Below are positions 15,901-24,637 of a stretch of DNA of 64,000 nt, piece by piece. Every line of letters starts with the position of its first letter. Position 1 is the first letter of the stretch. The notes beneath the pieces were generated by a model. That model made no database searches. It was not told the origin of the DNA and saw only the letters and a list, made by a program, of their open reading frames with translations. The position numbers and the translations under genes are program-made. Origin of the DNA: Marivivens donghaensis (GTDB taxonomy: Bacteria > Pseudomonadota > Alphaproteobacteria > Rhodobacterales > Rhodobacteraceae); NCBI RefSeq assembly GCF_030410045.1, contig NZ_JAUFRA010000009.1, forward strand, positions 128,175-192,174. The letters are read 5' to 3'.

Positions 15901-17088
15901 TTACGACTTGATAACGATACCGCTAGGGGTTTTGCAAAGAAGTTCGTGACCAGTTTCGGTGATAACAATCGGTTCGGTCGTTTCAATACCACCGTCGTCA
16001 AGCCAAAGCGCAGGCATAAAGTGGAACGTCATCCCCGGGCGTAGAACCGTTTTATCGCCCGCGCGGAACGACATCGTGCGTTCGCCCCAATCCGGCGGAT
16101 AGCTCAGGCCGATGGCGTAGCCGCAACGACTGTCTTTGACAAAACCGAGCTTGTTGAGCGTCTGGTTAAAGGCGTTAGCAACGTCTTCGCAGCGGTTGCC
16201 CGGTTTCGCTTGTTCGAGGGCAGCTGCAGTAGCTTCAGTCACCGCATGTTCTGCGTCGATGAACTTTTGCGGCATGGTGCCAAAGAACAGCGTACGGGAT
16301 TGCGGGCAGTGATAGCGGCGGTGAACGCCAGCAATTTCAAAGAACGTCGTTTCACCTGTCCGCAGCGGTGTATCATCCCAGGTCAGGTGTGGTGCGGTCG
16401 CGTCTAGGCCAGACGGTGCCATGGGCACGATTGCAGGATAGTCGCCCCAGTGGCCGCCGACGCCTTTGATCGCGGTATGGTAAATTTCGGCAACCAGATG
16501 GTGCTTTGGCATACCTGGTTCGGCGACTTCGGCGATACGCGCGTGCATGGCTTGAACTATTTCGGCGGCACGGCGCATGTAGGTCAGTTCGGTCGGGCTT
16601 TTGATTGCGCGCTGCCAGTTCACGAGGCCTGTCGTATCGACGAAAGTCGCCTTTGGCAGACCTTTGATTAATGATCCATAGGCTGCAGCGCTGAAATAGT
16701 AGTTGTCCATTTCGACGCCGACGCGACCTTCGTCCCAGCCATAGCCCGCTATGACCCGTGACAGGTCTTCCATCGGATGTTTGTCAGGGTTCTGAACGTA
16801 GCTGTCTTCATAGCCAAAGATATTGTCTTCGTGCATGAAAACGGTGCGCAATGCGCCTGCTGCGTCCATACCGCGACCCCACCAAATGGGTTCGCCTTCT
16901 AAGCCGAGGATCACGGCCTGATGAACGTAGAACGACCAGCCATCGTACCCCGTGAGCCAAGCCATATTGGATGGGTCGGAGACGATGATCGTATCAACGC
17001 CAGCGGCTTCCATCGCCGCGCGGGTTTTCTCAATACGATCCCAGTATTCTGAATCGGCAAACGATGGGCTTGTGCGCGTGCTTGGCAT
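15901..17088 (-). CDS. doeA: M24-family hydrolase, probable ectoine hydrolase DoeA
   Basis: 395 residues of the creatinase/aminopeptidase P fold. It closely resembles the Halomonas ectoine hydrolase by recalled motifs: SDPSNMAWLTGYDGWSFYVHQ, VGVEMDNYYFSAAA, TGLVNWQRAIKSP, PHLTWDDTPL, YSIGLSYPPDWGERTMS-like block and GMTFHFMPALWL. The enzyme opens the ectoine ring to N-acetyl-diaminobutyrate. The usual M24 metal ligands are absent (FFEIAGVHRRYHCPQSRT where metal enzymes have Asp residues), as expected for this metal-free branch. The partner deacetylase and the ectoine transporter are not nearby, so it stands alone with a LysR gene. A perfect 10-bp hairpin covers its start region. Confidence 0.75.
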   Translation of the reverse strand: MPSTRTSPSFADSEYWDRIEKTRAAMEAAGVDTIIVSDPSNMAWLTGYDGWSFYVHQAVILGLEGEPIWWGRGMDAAGALRTVFMHEDNIFGYEDSYVQNPDKHPMEDLSRVIAGYGWDEGRVGVEMDNYYFSAAAYGSLIKGLPKATFVDTTGLVNWQRAIKSPTELTYMRRAAEIVQAMHARIAEVAEPGMPKHHLVAEIYHTAIKGVGGHWGDYPAIVPMAPSGLDATAPHLTWDDTPLRTGETTFFEIAGVHRRYHCPQSRTLFFGTMPQKFIDAEHAVTEATAAALEQAKPGNRCEDVANAFNQTLNKLGFVKDSRCGYAIGLSYPPDWGERTMSFRAGDKTVLRPGMTFHFMPALWLDDGGIETTEPIVITETGHELLCKTPSGIVIKS

Positions 17089-17116
17089 AGGGAAACCTTT
17101 CGAAGTGGTTTCCCTA
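17088..17116 (-). promoter_or_regulatory. 10-bp inverted repeat at the doeA translation start
   Basis: TAGGGAAACC (17088-17097) and GGTTTCCCTA (17107-17116) are a perfect inverted repeat with a 9-nt spacer. The first base of the doeA ATG pairs at the base of the stem and the likely ribosome site (GAAAGG) lies in the loop. It could be a translation-control hairpin or a protein operator. Confidence 0.5.
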
Positions 17117-17156
17117 CGCTACGCGATTAATTTGCGTTTAAAAGCCCAAAAACGGC

Positions 17157-17843
17157 TTAGCCCAGGGCGTATCCGGCACCGCGAACGGTGCGTACTGGGT
17201 CATTACCACCATGGGCGGTAAGCGCTTTTCTTAGTCGCCCAACGTGCACGTCAACGGTGCGAGTATCGACGTAGATATCGCGTCCCCAAACACGGTCCAG
17301 CAGTTGATCACGCGACCAAACACGCCCCGGTTTTTCAATGAAGGTCGACAAGAGACGAAACTCTGTCGGGCCGAGTTTCAACTGTTCACCATCACGGGTG
17401 ACGCGATGGGTTTCACTGTCGAGTTGGATATCCTCGAACACCATAACCTGCCCAGCCATTGTTGGACGGGAACGGCGGAGCTGCGACCGAACGCGAGCCA
17501 GCAGCTCTGTCACCGAATAGGGTTTGGTCACATAGTCGTCGGCACCTGTTTCCAGACCGCGAACCTTGTCGCCTTCCTCTGACCGCGCAGAGAGCATGAT
17601 GACAGGGATTTCACGTGTCTCGGGGCGTGTTTTCACCTGACGGCAAACCTCGATCCCAGAGACGTTCGGAAGCATCCAGTCCAGAACGATTACATCGGGA
17701 AGCTCTTCGCTGATCATCAGCAGTGCTTCTTCGCCATTTACTGCGAAAGACACCGTGTAACCTTCTGATTCGAGGTTATATTTCAGAACCTCACGTTGCG
17801 CGGGTTCATCTTCGACGACGAGAACAAGGGGTTGCTGAGCCAT
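17157..17843 (-). CDS. phoB: Phosphate regulon response regulator PhoB
   Basis: 228 residues, OmpR class. Receiver domain with acidic pair E11/D12, phosphoacceptor D55 (VIVLDWMLPN) and the conserved Lys in VTKPYS; C-terminal winged helix with LGPTEFRLLSTFIEKPGRVWSRDQLLDRVWG and DVHVGRLRKAL. It is the last gene of the phoR/pst/phoU/phoB set and its ATG overlaps the phoU stop by one base. Confidence 0.95.
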   Translation of the reverse strand: MAQQPLVLVVEDEPAQREVLKYNLESEGYTVSFAVNGEEALLMISEELPDVIVLDWMLPNVSGIEVCRQVKTRPETREIPVIMLSARSEEGDKVRGLETGADDYVTKPYSVTELLARVRSQLRRSRPTMAGQVMVFEDIQLDSETHRVTRDGEQLKLGPTEFRLLSTFIEKPGRVWSRDQLLDRVWGRDIYVDTRTVDVHVGRLRKALTAHGGNDPVRTVRGAGYALG

Positions 17844-18553
17844 TAATCAACCTTGGAAATATACGAGGTACTATCAGCTTTGGGACGGCTATCTTCGGGC
17901 AGTTCACCTGTCACCAAATAGATGACTTGTTCAGCCATATTGGTCACCAGATCGCCCATGCGTTCGATGTTCTTCGCGATGAAATGCAGGTGCATACAGG
18001 CGGTGATGTTACGCGGGTCTTCCATCATGAACGTGAGGAATTCGCGGAACATGGCGTTATACATCTGGTCGACGTCGTGGTCGTGTTCACGGACCTGCTC
18101 AGCCAGTTTCGCGTCGCGTTGAATGTAGGCATCCAAAACGTTACGCAGCATGCCTTCGACTTCACGGGCCATACGGCGCAGGGACGCGTCGGGGCCTGGG
18201 ATTTCGCGCATCTCGACCAGAACATTGGTGCGTTTCGCCATGTTCTTTGCGTAGTCGCCGATACGCTCTAGGCTGCCTGCCAGTTTGAGCGTGGTCAGAA
18301 CGGTGCGCAGGTCTTTGGACACGGGCGCACGCAGGGCGATACAACGTGCCGCTTCTTCGTTGATGCGAAGTTCCAGCTCGTCGATAGCTTTATCATTAGC
18401 GCGGACTTTCGCCGCCAATTCTACGTCGCGGGTTTCTAGCGACTGTGCGCCGTCGAGAATTGCAGCCTCAACGAGGCCACCCATTTTCATAACCAAAGCT
18501 TGAATGGCTTCGAGGTCGCGGTCGTAGGCGGATAGGATGTGTTGATCACTCAT
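17843..18553 (-). CDS. phoU: Phosphate signalling protein PhoU
   Basis: 236 residues, the two three-helix-bundle PhoU repeats. Landmarks are YDRDLEAIQALVMKMGGLVEAAI at the start, ALRAPVSKDLRTVLTTLKLAGSLERIGDYAKNMAKR in repeat one, and HLHFIAKNIERMGDLVTNMAEQV in repeat two with the metal-binding E/D clusters. It damps Pho signalling by linking the Pst importer to the PhoR kinase. It sits between pstB and phoB with 12-bp and 1-bp junctions. Confidence 0.95.
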   Translation of the reverse strand: MSDQHILSAYDRDLEAIQALVMKMGGLVEAAILDGAQSLETRDVELAAKVRANDKAIDELELRINEEAARCIALRAPVSKDLRTVLTTLKLAGSLERIGDYAKNMAKRTNVLVEMREIPGPDASLRRMAREVEGMLRNVLDAYIQRDAKLAEQVREHDHDVDQMYNAMFREFLTFMMEDPRNITACMHLHFIAKNIERMGDLVTNMAEQVIYLVTGELPEDSRPKADSTSYISKVD

Positions 18554-18565
18554 TATGTGCGCTCC

Positions 18566-19363
18566 TTAGCCAATGCGGCCGGAAATGTAGCTCTCGGTGC
18601 GGGGATCAACCGGATTGGTAAAGATCTGACCCGTCTCGCCGTATTCAACGAGGTTACCGAGGTGGAAGAAGGCGGTCTTTTGGCTCACCCGTGCAGCTTG
18701 CTGCATCGAGTGGGTTACGATCACGACCGAGAAGTTGGACCGAAGTTCGTCGATCAATTCCTCAACCTGCGCTGTCGCAATCGGGTCGAGTGCCGAACAA
18801 GGTTCGTCCATCAACAGGACTTCAGGCTGTGTCGCTACAGCACGTGCAATACACAGACGCTGCTGCTGACCACCAGAAAGCCCAGTGCCCGGAGCATCAA
18901 GACGATCCTTGACCTCATTCCACAGCGCCGCACGCTTTAGCGAACTTTCGACGATCTCATCGAGGTCGGTCTTGTTCTTCGCGAGGCCATGAATACGAGG
19001 GCCATAGGCGATATTGTCATAGATCGACTTGGGGAACGGGTTCGGCTTTTGAAACACCATGCCGACCTTTGCACGCAGTTGCACAGGGTCCACGCGTTTG
19101 TCGTAGATGTCTTCGCCGTCCAAGAGGATGTCGCCTTCCACACGGCAAATATCGATGGTGTCGTTCATCCGGTTCAGCGAACGCAAGAACGTGGATTTAC
19201 CGCAACCCGACGGGCCGATGAACGCAGTCACGGTTTTATCCGCGATATCAACATTCACGTCTTTGATGGCATGCGTGGTTCCGTAGTAGACCTGCACGTT
19301 GCGGGCCGAAAATTTGATGTCCTTCATGTCCACCGCTCTATCTATTAGTCGCATATCGTTCAT
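18566..19363 (-). CDS. pstB: Phosphate ABC transporter ATP-binding protein PstB
   Basis: 265 residues. Walker A GPSGCGKST at 50-58, signature LSGGQQQRLCIARAVATQPEVLLMDEP with Walker B, and the PstB-specific FQKPNPFPKSIYDNIAYGPRIHG. Start set at the ATG at 19361-19363, which follows AGAAGG at a normal distance; an in-frame GTG 21 nt earlier overlaps pstA and is less likely. It powers high-affinity phosphate import through PstA/PstC. Confidence 0.96.
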   Translation of the reverse strand: MNDMRLIDRAVDMKDIKFSARNVQVYYGTTHAIKDVNVDIADKTVTAFIGPSGCGKSTFLRSLNRMNDTIDICRVEGDILLDGEDIYDKRVDPVQLRAKVGMVFQKPNPFPKSIYDNIAYGPRIHGLAKNKTDLDEIVESSLKRAALWNEVKDRLDAPGTGLSGGQQQRLCIARAVATQPEVLLMDEPCSALDPIATAQVEELIDELRSNFSVVIVTHSMQQAARVSQKTAFFHLGNLVEYGETGQIFTNPVDPRTESYISGRIG

Positions 19364-19377
19364 GGTTTTAGACCTTC

Positions 19378-20706
19378 TTACCACCGGCGTTCAAAACGGC
19401 GGCGCAGGATGACCGCGATTACGTTCATGGCGAGAAGGAACACCAACAGGATGATGATACCTCCCCAAGCCCGTTCGTAATAGGCTGGATCAGCGCGTTT
19501 GGCCCATTCGTAGATTTGAGCAGGCATTGCGGAGTTTGGGGACAGGAAGCCGTCAATTGGACCTGTCGGGTAATTCGTCGCGATAAAGCCGACCATACCG
19601 ATTAGCAGAAGCGGTGCAGTTTCACCCAAGGCCTGCGCCAAACCGATGATCGTGCCTGTCAAAATGCCAGGCATGGCGAGAGGCAGAACATGGTGGAATA
19701 CTGACTGCATTTTCGAGGCCCCTACCCCAAGCGCTGCTTCGCGGATCGAGGGCGGAACAGCTTTGAGTGCGGCGCGGGTCGAGATGATGATCGTCGGCAG
19801 GGTCATCAGTGTCAGCACCAGACCGCCGACCAGAGGTGCGGATTTAGGCAGGTGGCCGATCTGGATGAATACTGCCACGCCCAAGATACCGAAAACAATC
19901 GACGGAACAGCAGCTAGGTTCGAGATGTTCACCTCGATCAAGTCGGTCCAGCGGCTCTTTGGTGCGAATTCTTCGAGGTAGATCGATGCAGCGACACCAA
20001 TCGGGAGCGAAAGGAAAAGAACCACAAACATCATGAACAGAGAGCCTAGGATAGAGACGCCCATCCCCGCCTGTTCTGGACGTTCTTCGGACGCATCCGA
20101 GCCGATGATGAAATCGATATTAAACCGTTTTTCGACCATGCCAATGTCACGCATCTGATCAACCAGATCGAGGTGAGCGGCATCGAGGTTCTTATCGTTC
20201 GCGAGAGACTCGCGGGTCACGCGGCCTTTCAAATAGCCATCGACGCGAGAGGAGGTCAGGAAATCGAAGGAAACCGTATCACCGATGCGGTCAGGGTTCG
20301 CCAAAACGAAATCACGCATTTGCGCAGGCGCCGAGGACGACAGCATGTCGCCAAGTTTGCCAGCATCCATGTCGGTCTCGATGTTGGCCTCAGACACTTC
20401 GGTCAAAAGCGCCGCTTCGATCATTTTGCGATACTGCGACGTTTTCATCATCGACGCTTCTGCAGCCTCAATAGCCGCGGCGTCGAGTGTCACAGGAACG
20501 GTCACAAACGTCTGGCGGAATGCGCGGCTACCGTTGAACGCAATCGCGGTCACGAGAAGGATCAGGAACGCGCAGCCGATGGCAATCGCCGTGATGCCAT
20601 ACCACTTGAACCGTGCCTCGACAGCATTGCGATTGCGCGTGCGGGCATCCTGAACGAGCAGCGATGATTTACCCGATGCGGAGTTATTTGCGGACGCGTC
20701 GGTCAT
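19378..20706 (-). CDS. pstA: Phosphate ABC transporter permease PstA (long form)
   Basis: 442 residues, much longer than the roughly 290-residue E. coli protein. One membrane span near 35-55 is followed by an extra periplasmic region of about 150 residues (DUF3333-like, usual in alphaproteobacteria). The transport core follows with SLPIGVAASIYLEEFAP, the coupling loop EAALGVGASKMQSVFHHVLPLAMPGILTGTIIGLAQALGETAPLL, and the last spans. Its ATG overlaps the pstC stop (ATGA). Confidence 0.94.
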   Translation of the reverse strand: MTDASANNSASGKSSLLVQDARTRNRNAVEARFKWYGITAIAIGCAFLILLVTAIAFNGSRAFRQTFVTVPVTLDAAAIEAAEASMMKTSQYRKMIEAALLTEVSEANIETDMDAGKLGDMLSSSAPAQMRDFVLANPDRIGDTVSFDFLTSSRVDGYLKGRVTRESLANDKNLDAAHLDLVDQMRDIGMVEKRFNIDFIIGSDASEERPEQAGMGVSILGSLFMMFVVLFLSLPIGVAASIYLEEFAPKSRWTDLIEVNISNLAAVPSIVFGILGVAVFIQIGHLPKSAPLVGGLVLTLMTLPTIIISTRAALKAVPPSIREAALGVGASKMQSVFHHVLPLAMPGILTGTIIGLAQALGETAPLLLIGMVGFIATNYPTGPIDGFLSPNSAMPAQIYEWAKRADPAYYERAWGGIIILLVFLLAMNVIAVILRRRFERRW

Positions 20707-22175
20707 TCGTACTGCTCCCGATATTTGCGGACAATGTAAAGGGCGAGAATGTTCAGCCCGAGGGTGACAACAAAGAGTGTCATCCCCAAGGCAAAGGCGA
20801 CCAGAGCGGTGGCCGATGCAAAGTCGGTGTCACCTGTCAGCTGGGCAACGATGCGGGTCGTCACAGTGGTCATCGCATCGAAGGGGTTCAACGACAGCTG
20901 CGCCGCGGCCCCTGCCCCAAGCACAACAATCATCGTTTCACCGATGGCACGCGAGGCCGCCAAAAGTACCGCACCTACGATACCAGGCAGAGCGGCAGGC
21001 AGGACAACTTGCTTGATCGTTTCCGACTTTGTCGCGCCGAGGCCATAAGAGCCATCGCGCATCGCCTGAGGCACAGCGTTGATGATGTCGTCAGAAAGCG
21101 ACGAAACAAATGGGATCAACATGATGCCCATTACAAGGCCAGCGGTCATTGCAGCGTCTGCACTACCCATCCACTGAACGCCAAGAACGCCACCGTCACC
21201 AAAGGCGGACTTCAGCAGCGGACCAACGGTCAAAAGAGCAAACAAACCGTAAACGATGGTCGGGATACCAGCCAGAACCTCAAGCGCGGGTTTTGCGACG
21301 GCACGAACCCCTTTGGACGCATATTCAGATAGGTAGATCGCAGCGAAAAGGCCGATTGGAACAGCAACTAGGAGCGCGATGATCGAGATGTAAACGGTGC
21401 CCCACATCAGTGGCAGGATGCCGAGATCGCTTTCGCCTTGGAAACGGGGGAGCCAGTTTAGACCAAAGAAAAAGTCAGTGGCCGAATACATGCCAAAGAA
21501 CTTCACCGTGTTGAAGATCAGTGAGAGAACGATGCCGATTGTGGTCAGGATAGCGATCGATGCGGCCGTGATAAGAACGTAGCGCACAAAGGATTCGACC
21601 TGATTGCGAGCCCAGAGGTCGGGCCGAATTTTCGTTAGTGCAAAGGCGCCGCCAGCAATGGCCGCGGCCAGAACCACGATGGTTTTGAAAAGCGTTCCCG
21701 TCGCGTTCATGTTACGTGATGCACGTGCCGCATCAAGAATTTCAGGGGTGATATCAGAGCCTACGACCTTGCCGACTTGGGACAGAAGGCCTTTGATGTT
21801 GTCCGTCTCAGCATTCAAAGCTGCGACTTCGTTGTCCGTGATAGCGCCTGCGGCAATTGCGGCGTCCAAACCTTCGGAAACATTGGTCACGTTGGACAAA
21901 ACGAGCCCAAGCGTCGCACTGTCAGAAGCCTCTACCGATGTAATCATCGGGGCAATCGACATATTAACGATAATGGGCTGGGCGATCATCCAACCGGCGA
22001 GGATTGCAATCGACGGAACCATTGCGCCAATCGCAGTGTTCCAGCCGTAAAATCCAGGGAGAGAATGAAGTTTGCGGGAGTCGCCGCCTGCACTCTGTAC
22101 TGCACGCTGCCGACCCAAAACAAACGCAACCGATGCGATAATGATGAGGGCAATTAAAATCCAGAGAAACGGCAT
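20703..22175 (-). CDS. pstC: Phosphate ABC transporter permease PstC (long form)
   Basis: 490 residues with an N-terminal extension holding two membrane spans and a soluble segment, then a third span and the permease core. Core landmarks are VPIGLFAAIYLSEYAS, the coupling helix GSYGLGATKSETIKQVVLPAALPGIVGAVLLAASRAIGETMIVVL, and a final span. The extended PstC/PstA pair is the alphaproteobacterial type. It is separated from pstS by a probable attenuator hairpin. Confidence 0.94.
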   Translation of the reverse strand: MPFLWILIALIIIASVAFVLGRQRAVQSAGGDSRKLHSLPGFYGWNTAIGAMVPSIAILAGWMIAQPIIVNMSIAPMITSVEASDSATLGLVLSNVTNVSEGLDAAIAAGAITDNEVAALNAETDNIKGLLSQVGKVVGSDITPEILDAARASRNMNATGTLFKTIVVLAAAIAGGAFALTKIRPDLWARNQVESFVRYVLITAASIAILTTIGIVLSLIFNTVKFFGMYSATDFFFGLNWLPRFQGESDLGILPLMWGTVYISIIALLVAVPIGLFAAIYLSEYASKGVRAVAKPALEVLAGIPTIVYGLFALLTVGPLLKSAFGDGGVLGVQWMGSADAAMTAGLVMGIMLIPFVSSLSDDIINAVPQAMRDGSYGLGATKSETIKQVVLPAALPGIVGAVLLAASRAIGETMIVVLGAGAAAQLSLNPFDAMTTVTTRIVAQLTGDTDFASATALVAFALGMTLFVVTLGLNILALYIVRKYREQYE

Positions 22176-22219
22176 AGGGACCCCAAATGCGTAAATTCTT
22201 GTTTGTGCCTTTAGACACG

Positions 22220-22251
22220 AAAAAGCGGAGGGACGGAACCCGTCCCCCCGC
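22220..22251 (-). terminator. Terminator/attenuator between pstS and pstC
   Basis: On the minus strand a 12-bp stem (arms 22240-22251 and 22225-22236, one wobble pair, 3-nt loop) is followed by TTTTT. It would end most transcripts after pstS, giving more binding protein than permease. Confidence 0.8.
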
Positions 22252-22265
22252 CTATTTCAGGCCGA

Positions 22266-23303
22266 TTAGTTCGAGCCCATGGTCTCTTCGTTAGCAACCA
22301 TTGCTTGGGTTGCTGCCAGCTCCGGATCCGAAACCAGACCGTAAGCTGCGAGCGGGCCGTCAGGACCAGCGAGTTCGTCAGATACGAAGAACTGTGCGTA
22401 CTCTTTCAGGCCCGGGATTGCGCCGATGTGAGCTGCTTTGATGTAGAAGTACAGCGGACGCGATACAGGGTATTCTGCAGCAGCGATCGATGCAGTCGAA
22501 GGAACAACGCCGTTCATGGTCGCAACCTGAAGTTTGTCAGTGTTGTTTTCGTAGAACGCGAGGCCGAACACACCGATGCCGTTGGTGTCAGCCGCGATAC
22601 GTGCGAGGGTCTCAGTGTAGTCGCCGTCGATGTCTACGGACAGACCGTCGCCACGGATGGTCATACATGCTTCTTCAGCAGCGTCTTCGTCACCACCGTT
22701 GATCTCGAGAATTGCAGCCATCGCGCCAGTGTCTTCACAACCCTGAAGGATTACCTTCTCGTCGAATACTTCGCGGGTGCCGTGCTTGGTGCCCGGGATG
22801 AAGGCTTGGATCGGCTGGTCAGCGAATTTTTCGTTTACTTCAGCCCAGTTGGTGTTCGGGTTTGCAACCATTGCACCGTCAACTGGCAGTTCAGCAGCCA
22901 GAGCAAGGTACCAGTCAGACGGTGTGAACTCGAAGGAGTTACCGTTGATGTCGGATGCGAACACAATGCCGTCATAGCCGATGCGAACTTGGATGATGTC
23001 GGTTACGCCGTTTGCAGCGCAGGTTTCAACTTCCGACGATTTGATAGCGCGCGAAGCGTTTGCGATGTCGATCGTATTCTCGCCTACGCCTTCACAGAAA
23101 GCTTTGAGGCCAGCAGACGAACCGCCCGATTCTACAACGGGGGTCGGGAAATCGGTGTTTTCGCCGAATGCTTCTGCAACGATCGAAGCGTAAGGCAGAA
23201 CGGTCGACGAACCAGCGATCTGGACGTTGTCACGTGCTACTGCAGCAGTTGCGGATACGGCGGCGATCGCCAGGGTCGAGGCGGTCAGTTTCATGAACGA
23301 CAT
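22266..23303 (-). CDS. pstS: Phosphate ABC transporter substrate-binding protein PstS
   Basis: 345 residues with a signal peptide (MKLTASTLAIAAVSATAAVA). The mature chain has the phosphate-binding motif IAGSSTVLPYAS and then SGGSSAGLKAFCEGVG and NASRAIKSSEVE. The ATG at 23303 follows AGGAG by 8 nt. First gene of the pst block, preceded by Pho boxes. Confidence 0.95.
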   Translation of the reverse strand: MSFMKLTASTLAIAAVSATAAVARDNVQIAGSSTVLPYASIVAEAFGENTDFPTPVVESGGSSAGLKAFCEGVGENTIDIANASRAIKSSEVETCAANGVTDIIQVRIGYDGIVFASDINGNSFEFTPSDWYLALAAELPVDGAMVANPNTNWAEVNEKFADQPIQAFIPGTKHGTREVFDEKVILQGCEDTGAMAAILEINGGDEDAAEEACMTIRGDGLSVDIDGDYTETLARIAADTNGIGVFGLAFYENNTDKLQVATMNGVVPSTASIAAAEYPVSRPLYFYIKAAHIGAIPGLKEYAQFFVSDELAGPDGPLAAYGLVSDPELAATQAMVANEETMGSN

Positions 23304-23377
23304 TAAATAAACTCCTGTCTGTCAGACATGGGTCACACGCGAGCCGCGTGACCTATGCGCCCCACCTAAGGGCGGCG

Positions 23378-23418
23378 TGACAACCTTTTGTGACACTTTT
23401 GTAAGAGTTTTATGACAT
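23378..23418 (-). promoter_or_regulatory. Pho boxes upstream of pstS
   Basis: On the minus strand TGTCATAAAAC, TCTTACAAAAG, TGTCACAAAAG and a final TTGTCACG follow one another with mostly 11-bp periodicity. This matches the PhoB consensus (CTGTCAT-like 7-mers with 4-bp A-rich spacers). It predicts induction of pstS and downstream genes under phosphate limitation. Confidence 0.85.
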
Positions 23419-23440
23419 CCTAAGATTTTTGCAGAAAACT

Positions 23441-24607
23441 TCATTCAACAGGCAAAATAACTGCGAACTCAGTACCCTCATTTACTACGGAATTGATCCG
23501 AAGGCGCCCGCGATGTCGGCTGATGATATGTTTTACAATCGCAAGCCCAAGGCCTGTGCCGCCAACTTCGCGGCTACGGTGGCTATCAACGCGGTAGAAT
23601 CGTTCAGTCAGGCGAGCAATGTGATGCGCTGCGATCCCTTCGCCATAATCCCGAACGCGCACCGTGATGCCTTGACCGCGCAAAAGTGCACTTTCTTGGG
23701 CCTCATCAATGATGACGTCGATTTTGCCACCACGTGCGCCATATTTGATCGCGTTTTCGATAAGATTGCGAAACACTTGACGTAATTGGTTTTCATCACC
23801 CGGAATGGACGGAACCGTTGGCGGGAAATGTGTAGTGACAGCGACCGCAGCCTTTTCCGCGACAGGCGCAAGCGCAAGGATCGTCGAATTGAGGATCGCA
23901 TCAAGGTTAACGGGTTGAACGGGGCGAATGCGTTCATTCTCCTCAACCTTACTCAGCGACAATAGGTCCGAAACCAGCTGCGACATCCGCGTGGCTTCTT
24001 GTTCCATGATGGACAGAAACCGATCTTGCGCCTTGGGATCATTCCGTGCGGGCCCACGCAGCGTTTCGATAAACCCCATCAGCGCAGTGAGTGGCGTTTT
24101 TAGTTCATGACTGACGTTCGCCACAAAATCGCGACGCATTTTTCCCGCATCTTCAATATCGGTGAGGTCTTCGAAGGTGATCAGGACAGAGGTCCCCTTA
24201 CCCGTTTCAATCGGAGCAATGTTGACCCGAAACGTCGTATCTCGCCCGCTATCGCGCCCAAGGTAGCGTGATTCTTGCTTCGTCTTCGTGCGAAACACCG
24301 TCTCAATCGCGTCGAGGATATTGGGTTGCCGTAACCCCGTAATGCAGTGGCGCCCCACGATTTCCTGACCCAATAAGGCTCGCGCATGCCCATTGGCAAC
24401 GGTGATCCGTTCGTCTGGTCCAATGATCAAAGCCACCAGTGGCAGGGCTTGGACGATCTGGGCGGGGGTTGGGATATCTGGCGTCATGCCGCTATTCGTA
24501 GCGTCCGTTTGTTTCCCTGCAAGTCTTTTCAACTCCCCCTTAAAGGTGATTGCGACATGAGAAATACTCCGTATAATTGTATACGCAGTCGGTGTGTCTG
24601 ACTGCAT
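23441..24607 (-). CDS. phoR: Phosphate regulon sensor histidine kinase PhoR (no clear membrane span)
   Basis: 388 residues. A PAS domain (about 50-145) is followed by the HisKA box FVANVSHELKTPLTALMGFIETL with H167, an N box (NLIENAIKYGARGG), and G boxes ending GGTGLGLAIVKHIISRHRGRL. I find no convincing membrane helix, unlike E. coli PhoR, so it may be cytoplasmic and sense through PAS and the Pst/PhoU complex. The start is uncertain: the ATG at 24607 has no clear ribosome site and a later ATG near 24487 is possible. First gene of the Pho set, 137 bp before pstS. Confidence 0.9.
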   Translation of the reverse strand: MQSDTPTAYTIIRSISHVAITFKGELKRLAGKQTDATNSGMTPDIPTPAQIVQALPLVALIIGPDERITVANGHARALLGQEIVGRHCITGLRQPNILDAIETVFRTKTKQESRYLGRDSGRDTTFRVNIAPIETGKGTSVLITFEDLTDIEDAGKMRRDFVANVSHELKTPLTALMGFIETLRGPARNDPKAQDRFLSIMEQEATRMSQLVSDLLSLSKVEENERIRPVQPVNLDAILNSTILALAPVAEKAAVAVTTHFPPTVPSIPGDENQLRQVFRNLIENAIKYGARGGKIDVIIDEAQESALLRGQGITVRVRDYGEGIAAHHIARLTERFYRVDSHRSREVGGTGLGLAIVKHIISRHRGRLRINSVVNEGTEFAVILPVE

Positions 24608-24637
24608 GACGAACGACTAAGAGTGGGGAAATCGGGG

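Noticed and set aside
15901..17088. M24-fold protein beside a dddD-like gene read as the DMSP lyase DddP
   Set aside because: DddP is longer (about 446 residues) and binds metal through Asp, His and Glu ligands. This protein lacks those Asp residues and instead carries the motif set of ectoine hydrolase DoeA.
17117..17156. Terminator after phoB
   Set aside because: On the minus strand AAGCC/GGCTT forms only a 5-bp stem with a broken T tract, too weak to call.
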